A stretch of DNA of 64,000 bases from Streptomyces barkulensis (GTDB lineage: Bacteria > Actinomycetota > Actinomycetes > Streptomycetales > Streptomycetaceae): NCBI RefSeq assembly GCF_002843305.1, contig NZ_PGSG01000103.1:58351-122350 (forward strand), read 5' to 3'. A model generated the notes under the pieces. That model was not told where the DNA came from, searched no databases, and saw only the letters and a program-made list of their open reading frames with translations. A program made the translations under genes and the position numbers. The stretch's first letter is position 1, and the number at the start of each line of letters is the position of its first letter. This document shows, one piece after another, positions 58,717 to 64,000 of the stretch.

Positions 58717-59906
58717 GTACCCACTCCTACACCGGGCGGCCCTGGCAGGAGCGCTCCGCCTGGAGCAGACTGACGGCCCGCGACTCCGTCCTGCGCCGCC
58801 TGGACTGGACCCTGCTGCTGGCCTGCGTGGCGCTGTCCGTCATCGGCTCCCTGCTGGTGTGGTCCGCCACCCGCAACCGCACCGAGCTGAACGAGGGCGA
58901 CCCCCAGCACTTCCTGTGGCGCCATCTGATCAGCCTCGCCATCGGCGTGGCGCTGTCCGTGGGCACCGTCTGGCTCGGCCACCGCAGGCTGCGCGGCGCG
59001 GTCCCGGTGCTGTACGGGCTGTCGGTGCTGCTCACACTGCTCGTGCTCACCCCCCTCGGCGCGACGATCAACGGCCAGCGCGCCTGGCTGGACCTGGGCG
59101 CCGGCCTGTCGCTCCAGCCCGCCGAGTTCGCCAAGATCACCATCATCCTGGGCATGGCGATGCTGCTCGCCGCCCAGGTGGACGCCGGCGACCGGCTCCA
59201 CCCCGACCACCGCACGGTGGTGCAGGCCCTTGCGCTGGCCGCCGTGCCGATCGGGGTCGTCATGCTGATGCCCGACATGGGCTCGGTGATGGTGCTGGTC
59301 GTGATCGTGCTGGGAGTGCTGCTGGCCTCAGGCGCCTCCAACCGCTGGATCATCGGCCTGCTGGCCACGGGCGGCATCGGCGCCGTCCTGGTCTGGCAGC
59401 TCGGCGTGCTCGACGAGTACCAGATCAACCGCTTCGCGGCCTTCGCCAACCCCGCGCTCGACCCGTCCGGCGCCGGATACAACACCAACCAGGCCCGGAT
59501 CGCCATCGGCTCGGGCGGCCTCTACGGCAAGGGACTGTTCGAGGGCAGTCAGACCACCGGGCGGTTCGTCCCCGAGCAGCAGACCGACTTCGTCTTCACC
59601 GTCGCGGGCGAGGAGCTGGGCTTCCTCGGCGCGGGCCTGATCATCCTCCTGGTGGGTGTGGTGCTGTGGCGCGCCTGCCGCATCGCGCTGGAGACGACCG
59701 AGCTGTACGGCACGATCGTCGCCGCCGGGATCATCGCCTGGTTCGCCTTCCAGTCCTTCGAGAACATCGGGATGACCATGGGCATCATGCCGGTCGCCGG
59801 TCTGCCGCTGCCCTTCGTCAGCTACGGCGGCACCTCGATGTTCGCGGTCTGGATCGCCATCGGGCTGCTCCAGTCGATCCGGGTGCAGCGCCCGGTCTCC
59901 GCCTGA
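58713..59906 (+). CDS. rodA: Peptidoglycan glycosyltransferase RodA (SEDS family)
   Basis: A 397-residue SEDS protein with ten membrane segments. Family motifs are NGQRAWLDLGAGLSLQPAEFAKI, the catalytic-loop Asp region LMPDMGSVMVLVVIV, ARIAIGSGGLYGKGLFEGSQT, FVPEQQTDFVFTVAGEELGF and GLPLPFVSYGGTSM. It polymerises glycan strands with PBP2. Its GTG overlaps the mrdA stop, so synthesis of both is coupled. Direct repeats and a terminator follow. Confidence 0.96.
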   Translation: MSTHSYTGRPWQERSAWSRLTARDSVLRRLDWTLLLACVALSVIGSLLVWSATRNRTELNEGDPQHFLWRHLISLAIGVALSVGTVWLGHRRLRGAVPVLYGLSVLLTLLVLTPLGATINGQRAWLDLGAGLSLQPAEFAKITIILGMAMLLAAQVDAGDRLHPDHRTVVQALALAAVPIGVVMLMPDMGSVMVLVVIVLGVLLASGASNRWIIGLLATGGIGAVLVWQLGVLDEYQINRFAAFANPALDPSGAGYNTNQARIAIGSGGLYGKGLFEGSQTTGRFVPEQQTDFVFTVAGEELGFLGAGLIILLVGVVLWRACRIALETTELYGTIVAAGIIAWFAFQSFENIGMTMGIMPVAGLPLPFVSYGGTSMFAVWIAIGLLQSIRVQRPVSA

Positions 59907-59920
59907 GCCCCGGACCCCGG

Positions 59921-59946
59921 GCCCGCGGACCGGGCCCGCGGACCGG
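59921..59946. repeat. Two tandem 13-bp repeats after rodA
   Basis: GCCCGCGGACCGG occurs twice head-to-tail (59921-59933, 59934-59946), followed by a partial third copy (GCCC). It sits just before the terminator. Confidence 0.75.
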
Positions 59947-59950
59947 GCCC

Positions 59951-59982
59951 GCCCGCGTACCGGCCCTCGCCGGTACGCGGGC
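59951..59982. terminator. Terminator after rodA
   Basis: GCCCGCGTACCGG (59951-59963) pairs with CCGGTACGCGGGC (59970-59982), 13-bp stem and 6-nt loop, ending the mre-mrdA-rodA cluster. Confidence 0.8.
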
Positions 59983-60110
59983 ACGGGGCCCGTCCCCGCA
60001 GGCGTTACGCTGGATGGTCACTCCCGTCCGCCGGAACGCGCGGACCGTCACCCGAGAACCCAGCGAATCCAGCGAATCCAGCGAACCCCCAGCATTCGAG
60101 GACACCACCC

Positions 60111-62039
60111 ATGCCTGTCGAGTCGGTCTTCCCGCGCCTGGAGGCCCTCCTCCCGCACGTCCAGAAGCCGATCCAGTACGTCGGCGGAGAGCTGAACTCC
60201 ACCGTCAAGGACTGGGACGCCTGCGATGTCCGCTGGGCCCTGATGTACCCCGACGCCTACGAGGTCGGCCTGCCCAACCAGGGCGTCATGATCCTCTACG
60301 AGGTCCTCAACGAGCGCGAGGGCGTGCTCGCCGAGCGCACCTACAGCGTCTGGCCGGACCTGGAGAAGCTCATGCGCGAGCACCGGGTCCCGCAGTTCAC
60401 CGTGGACGCCCACCGCCCGGTCGGCGCCTTCGACCTGTTCGGCGTCTCCTTCTCCACCGAACTGGGCTACACCAACCTGCTCACCGCCCTGGACCTGGCC
60501 GGCATCCCGCTTGAGGCGAAGGACCGAGGCGTGGACCACCCGGTGGTCGTCGCCGGCGGCCACGCCGCCTTCAACCCCGAGCCGATCGCCGACTACATCG
60601 ACTGCGCGGTCATCGGCGACGGCGAGCAGGCCGTGCTGGAGATCACCGAGATCACCCGGGCCTGGAAGGCCGAGGGCCGCCCCGGAGGCCGCGAGGAGCT
60701 GCTGCTGCGCCTGGCGAAGACCGGCGGCGTGTACGTCCCCGGCTTCTACGACGTGGAGTACCTGCCCGACGGCCGCATCGCCCGCGTCGTGCCCAACCGC
60801 TCCGGCGTCCCGTGGCGGGTGTCCAAGCACACCGTGATGGACCTCGACGAGTGGCCCTACCCCAAGCAGCCCCTGGTGCCGCTGGCCGAGACCGTCCACG
60901 AGCGGATGAGCGTGGAGATCTTCCGCGGCTGCACCCGTGGCTGCCGCTTCTGCCAGGCCGGCATGATCACCCGCCCGGTGCGCGAGCGCTCCATCACCGG
61001 CATCGGCGAGATGGTGGAGAAGGGCCTGAAGAACACCGGCTTCGAGGAGGTCGGCCTGCTGTCGCTGTCCTCGGCCGACCACAGTGAGATCGGCGACGTG
61101 GCCAAGGGCCTGGCCGACCGCTACGAGGACGACAAGATCGGCCTGTCGCTGCCCTCCACCCGGGTGGACGCCTTCAACATCGACCTGGCCAACGAGCTGA
61201 CCCGCAACGGCCGCCGCTCGGGCCTGACCTTCGCCCCCGAGGGCGGCAGCGAGCGCATCCGCAAGGTCATCAACAAGATGGTCTCCGAGGACGACCTGAT
61301 CCGCACCGTCGCCACCGCCTACGGCAACGGCTGGCGCCAGGTGAAGCTGTACTTCATGTGCGGCCTGCCCACCGAGACCGACGACGACGTCCTCCAGATC
61401 GCCGACATGGCCGCCAAGGTCATCTCCAAGGGCCGCGAGGTCTCCGGGTCCAACGACATCCGCTGCACCGTCTCCATCGGCGGCTTCGTGCCCAAGCCGC
61501 ACACCCCCTTCCAGTGGGCACCGCAGCTGTCGGCCGAGGAGACCGACGCCCGTCTGGAGAAGCTGCGCGAGAGGATCCGCGGCGACAAGCGCTACGGCCG
61601 CTCCATCGGCTTCCGCTACCACGACGGCAAGCCCGGCATCGTCGAGGGCCTGCTCTCGCGCGGCGACCGGCGCATCGGCGACGTCATCCGCGCCGTCTAC
61701 GAGGCCGGCGGCCGCTTCGACGGCTGGCGCGAGCACTTCTCCTACGACCTGTGGATGGAGTGCGCCGAGCGCGCGCTGGCCCCCCACGGCGTGGACGTCG
61801 ACTGGTACACCACCCGCGAGCGCGCCTACGAGGAGGTCCTGCCCTGGGACCACCTCGACTCCGGTCTCGACAAGGACTGGCTGTGGGAGGACTGGCAGGA
61901 CGCCCTCGACGAGACCGAGGTCGAGGACTGCCGCTGGACCCCCTGCTTCGACTGCGGCGTGTGCCCGGCGATGGACACCTCCATCCAGATCGGCCCGACG
62001 GGCAAGAAGCTGCTGCCGCTGACGGTCGTCAACAAGTAG
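60111..62039 (+). CDS. TIGR03960-family B12-binding radical SAM protein
   Basis: A 642-residue protein: an N-terminal B12-binding-like region (RWALMYPDAYEVGLPNQGVMILYEVLN ... FGVSFSTELGYTNLL ... VVAGGHAAFNPEPIADYIDCAVIGDGE), then a radical SAM core with the cluster motif C-T-R-G-C-R-F-C and downstream GLTFAPEGGSERIR. A Cys-rich end (CRWTPCFDCGVC) may bind another metal centre. In other actinobacteria it is followed by its DUF2344 (TIGR03936) partner and rne/rplU; that partner is not present here within the window. Substrate unknown; linked to RNA modification by context. Confidence 0.92.
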   Translation: MPVESVFPRLEALLPHVQKPIQYVGGELNSTVKDWDACDVRWALMYPDAYEVGLPNQGVMILYEVLNEREGVLAERTYSVWPDLEKLMREHRVPQFTVDAHRPVGAFDLFGVSFSTELGYTNLLTALDLAGIPLEAKDRGVDHPVVVAGGHAAFNPEPIADYIDCAVIGDGEQAVLEITEITRAWKAEGRPGGREELLLRLAKTGGVYVPGFYDVEYLPDGRIARVVPNRSGVPWRVSKHTVMDLDEWPYPKQPLVPLAETVHERMSVEIFRGCTRGCRFCQAGMITRPVRERSITGIGEMVEKGLKNTGFEEVGLLSLSSADHSEIGDVAKGLADRYEDDKIGLSLPSTRVDAFNIDLANELTRNGRRSGLTFAPEGGSERIRKVINKMVSEDDLIRTVATAYGNGWRQVKLYFMCGLPTETDDDVLQIADMAAKVISKGREVSGSNDIRCTVSIGGFVPKPHTPFQWAPQLSAEETDARLEKLRERIRGDKRYGRSIGFRYHDGKPGIVEGLLSRGDRRIGDVIRAVYEAGGRFDGWREHFSYDLWMECAERALAPHGVDVDWYTTRERAYEEVLPWDHLDSGLDKDWLWEDWQDALDETEVEDCRWTPCFDCGVCPAMDTSIQIGPTGKKLLPLTVVNK

Positions 62040-62063
62040 CCCGCCGCCCGCCGCGCGGGCACC

Positions 62064-62110
62064 GCGCCCCGCCCCCGGCCAGTGGTCACCACTGGCCGGG
62101 GGCGGGGCGC
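62064..62110. terminator. Terminator after the radical SAM gene
   Basis: A perfect 22-bp stem (62064-62085 with 62089-62110) and a TCA loop, 24 bp after the stop. The usual co-directional DUF2344 gene would lie beyond this point, so the hairpin may mark a junction of inserted sequence. Confidence 0.85.
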
Positions 62111-62263
62111 GCTGACACACTGGCCGCATGCCACTCGTCGTGGGGTGCGGTTCCAGCACGGACGAGAGGCTTTCCCGTTCTGGAAAGCCAGGGATCTTGA
62201 CCCCGCTGCCCGAAGGTCGGAAGCATCACTCGGGACACCGGCTGTCGATGTGAGGGGGAGGCT

Positions 62264-62479
62264 GTGGGCGCACCGCTGCGGAAGTTGTCGGGAGACCCGA
62301 ACTGCAAGAACGGCACGTGTCCGACGCTGTGGAGTACGGACGATGGCGGAAACTACGTGGTACAGGGGTACGTGATCACGGACCCTGAGCGGCTGGCGCA
62401 GCTCGATCTGCCCGAGGGAGAGACTGCCGTCACGATCCCGGCTGCGGTTCTTGAGGAGTATTTCGGTGCTCGAGGGTGA
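62264..62479 (+). CDS. Small protein of a DUF6879/XRE cassette
   Basis: A 71-residue soluble protein (APLRKLSGDPNCKNGTCPTLWSTDDGGNYVVQGYVITDPERLAQLDLPEGE...). CKNGTCPTLW with two Cys, and VVQGYVITDPE, recur in small actinobacterial proteins upstream of DUF6879 genes. GTG 62264 follows a GGGGGAGG ribosome site at short spacing. Its stop overlaps the next start by 14 bases. Function unknown. Confidence 0.8.
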   Translation: MGAPLRKLSGDPNCKNGTCPTLWSTDDGGNYVVQGYVITDPERLAQLDLPEGETAVTIPAAVLEEYFGARG

Positions 62480-62975
62480 TGAGTTCGGCCGTCTCTTCGA
62501 GACCTTCGAGCGCACGGCCTTCCGGTTGGAGACTCTCGCGGTCTACGACGTCGACGAGGAGCGCGAAGAGATCGAGAGGTTCCTCGCGGGCGAGGACATG
62601 GGGCCGGACTGGGACGACAATCCGTGGGTGCGCTCGATGACGGACAAGGGCAAGAGCGTGTCGCGCGTGCACGTCCTGCGTTCTCCGCTGACGGACTACC
62701 TCCGGTACGAACTGGCCGCGTACCCCGGAAACATCAAGGCGGGCGAATCCATCGGGATCATCGATCTTGCCGAGCGGGAAGTGACGGGCCTCCCCGATCA
62801 CGACTTCTGGCTCTTCGACGACCGAGCCGTGTACCGGATGCACTACACGCCCGAAGGCAAGTTCATCGGTGGTGAGCCGCTGCCCGCTGATCGACTCATG
62901 GAGTACCGGGGTTACCGCGACGCGGCACTCACCCACGCCGTGCCGTTCGCTTCCTACTGGGAGCGGCACCACTGA
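62466..62975 (+). CDS. DUF6879 family protein
   Basis: A 169-residue protein with the DUF6879 layout: DEFGRLFETFERTAFRLETLAVYDVDEEREEIERFLAGED, the RVHVLRSPLTDYLRYELAAYPGNIKAGE segment, and a C-terminal DFWLFDDRAVYRMHYTPEGKFIGGE. These proteins occur in Streptomyces with XRE regulators, in DUF397-like accessory cassettes; function unknown. GTG 62466 is chosen (VLEGDEFG). The downstream XRE gene is disrupted by an insertion sequence. Confidence 0.88.
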   Translation: MLEGDEFGRLFETFERTAFRLETLAVYDVDEEREEIERFLAGEDMGPDWDDNPWVRSMTDKGKSVSRVHVLRSPLTDYLRYELAAYPGNIKAGESIGIIDLAEREVTGLPDHDFWLFDDRAVYRMHYTPEGKFIGGEPLPADRLMEYRGYRDAALTHAVPFASYWERHH

Positions 62976-63132
62976 CCACGGACTCGATCGGGAAAACCCT
63001 GCGGGCGCTGCGGGACGCATCGGGACTGACCGGTGATTCTGTGGCCCGCAGGGCTTCCATGTCCGCAGGGAAACTCTCGAGAATCGAGAACGGCAGGGTT
63101 CTTCCCACCGTCCAGGACGTCGATTTGGAGCA
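62972..63132 (+). pseudogene. XRE-family regulator, 5' part only, cut by an insertion sequence
   Basis: The frame overlapping the DUF6879 stop reads TTDSIGKTLRALRDASG, then SVARRASMSAGKLSRIENG and RVLPTVQDVDL, a clear XRE helix-turn-helix. It ends abruptly where the IS5-family element begins at 63133. The first usable start is a CTG at 62972 (overlapping the stop as CTGA), with no ATG/GTG in frame upstream; the original start may also be mutated. The rest of the gene should lie to the right of the element, beyond the window. Confidence 0.8.
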
Positions 63133-63994
63133 TGTCTCACGTGGTGAGTTGGGCGAGTTTCTTGTAGCAGGTCAGGGCGGCCGCGAGGCCGAGGAAGGCC
63201 AGGAAGTGGCTGCCCTTGCGCTCGTACCGGACGGTGAGGCGCCGGTAGCCGAAGAGCCAGGAGATCGACCGTTCGATCTTCCAGCGGTGCCGGCCCAGGC
63301 GCTCGCCGGACTCGATGCCGGGCCGGGCGATGCGCGGGACGATGCCCCGCTCGCGCAGCCATGCCAGCTTCTCGGCGGAGTGGTAGGCCTTGTCGGCGCG
63401 GAGCCTGCCGGGGCGGCGTCTGCGCGGGCCGCGCCGGGAGCGGACGGCGGGGATGCCCGCCACCAGCGGCAGGAGCGCCTGGCTGTCGTGGACGTTCGCG
63501 CCCGAGACGCCCAGGGCGAGCGGCAGGCCCTGGGCATCGGACAGAACGTGGAGCTTGCTGCCCTTCTTGCCCCGGTCGACCGGATTGCGCCCGGTCAGCG
63601 AGCCCCCTTTTTCGCCCGCACACTCGCCGCGTCCACGATCGCCGCGGCCCAGTCCACCTCGCCCCGGGCCCCGAGTTCGTCCAGCACCGCCCGGTGCAGC
63701 CGGCGCCACAGCCCGGCCTCGGTCCAGAGCGTGAACCGGCGGTGCGCGGTGGCCGGGGAGATGCCGAAGGTCTCCGGCAGATGCCGCCAGGCACACCCGC
63801 TGGTCAGCACGTACACCACGGCGGTGAAAGCGGCCCGCTCGTCCACCGGGGCGGTCCCACCGCCCTGCGGCCGGGACGTGAACTTCGGCAGCAGCGGAGC
63901 TGCCAGCTCCCACAAACCGTCGGGAACCAACCGCTGCGACAGATCAACACTCACAGCCACCCATCATGCCGCACCGAACCCACCACGTGAGACA
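63133..63994 (-). mobile_element. IS5-family insertion sequence (IS427-like), complete
   Basis: An 862-bp element with perfect 14-bp terminal inverted repeats TGTCTCACGTGGTG (63133-63146) and its complement (63981-63994), with further partial matching inward. It carries one transposase split over two frames. It interrupts the XRE gene. A target duplication is not evident from the few flanking bases available on the right. Confidence 0.9.
63137..63960 (-). CDS. IS5-family transposase (two frames, -1 programmed frameshift)
   Basis: The first frame (ATG 63960 to a stop at 63595) encodes the DNA-binding part (LWELAAPLLPKF ... GCAWRHLPETFGISPATAHRRFTLW) and the first catalytic Asp in AAIVDAASVRAKKG. 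At AAAAAG (about 63607-63612) a shift of -1 joins the second frame (ending at 63137), which holds the second Asp in RADKAYHS and the Glu in HRWKIERSISWLFGYRR. The fused product is about 274 residues. The A-rich slip site is the usual signal in this IS group, so both frames are one functional gene. Confidence 0.88.
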
Positions 63995-64000
63995 AGGTCT

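Noticed and set aside
62082..62375. Plus-strand open frame of 97 codons
   Set aside because: It begins within the terminator hairpin and overlaps the better-supported gene at 62264 in another frame. A few residues look protein-like but no family is recognised.

Overview
The window is a stretch of high-GC actinobacterial chromosome, almost certainly from a Streptomyces. The evidence is the very strong G/C third-position bias, the many GTG starts, the four-base stop/start overlaps, the actinobacterial DUF397, DUF6879, DUF4233 and DUF5753 families, and the gene order tig-clpP1-clpP2-clpX ... valS-folC-DUF4233-ndk ... mreB-mreC-mreD-mrdA-rodA, which matches the core arm of Streptomyces chromosomes as I know it.

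Layout. 1-3.8 kb: start of a secreted hexosaminidase-type enzyme (minus strand, cut by the window edge), a small protein with a 12-residue repeat, malQ and a small membrane protein. 3.9-8.4 kb: decayed or damaged genes (an MFS transporter pseudogene; an ABC exporter whose permease is frameshifted) around a small secreted protein. 8.4-16.4 kb: an accessory island. It holds a nonsense-truncated XRE regulator with its DUF397 partner; a tightly coupled minus-strand operon encoding a NACHT NTPase with a C-terminal formylglycine-generating-enzyme-like domain, a cold-shock-like OB-fold protein and a two-helix CorA-like membrane protein; a divergent VapBC toxin-antitoxin; and a DprA-like/ComF-like gene pair. 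16.6-19.0 kb: chitin and xylan degradation (AA10 LPMO behind a double DasR-type palindrome, and a GH10 xylanase). 19.3-41.4 kb: mostly single-gene housekeeping units: SMI1/KNR4 protein, Tat metallophosphoesterase, an HTH-plus-double-Clp_N protein behind paired palindromes, two aminopeptidase N paralogues, TerC with a Usp-like partner, AbiEi-like protein, DsbA-like protein, amino-acid permease, BioY, RpiB, Fpg/Nei glycosylase, Eis-like acetyltransferase, SpoIIE-type phosphatase, endonuclease V and acyltransferase 3. 41.8-62.0 kb: the conserved core: tRNA-Gly, tRNA-Pro, trigger factor, Clp protease, ValS, FolC, Ndk, the MreBCD/PBP2/RodA cell-wall elongation cluster and a TIGR03960 radical SAM protein. 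62.2-64.0 kb: a small-protein/DUF6879/XRE triad whose XRE gene is cut by an IS5-family element reaching almost to the window end.

How genes work together. Trigger factor, ClpP1P2 and ClpX form the nascent-chain folding and proteolysis module, with a ClgR-type box ahead of clpP1. MreB/C/D, MrdA and RodA form the lateral-wall and spore-wall synthesis complex. The LPMO and xylanase serve polymer scavenging. The 9.7-16.4 kb island looks like stacked conflict or defence modules; the NACHT/OB-fold/CorA-like operon is the best candidate in the window for a poorly described system (NTPase switch with a lectin-fold sensor, nucleic-acid-binding adaptor, membrane effector). All functions are read from sequence motifs; no database search was run.
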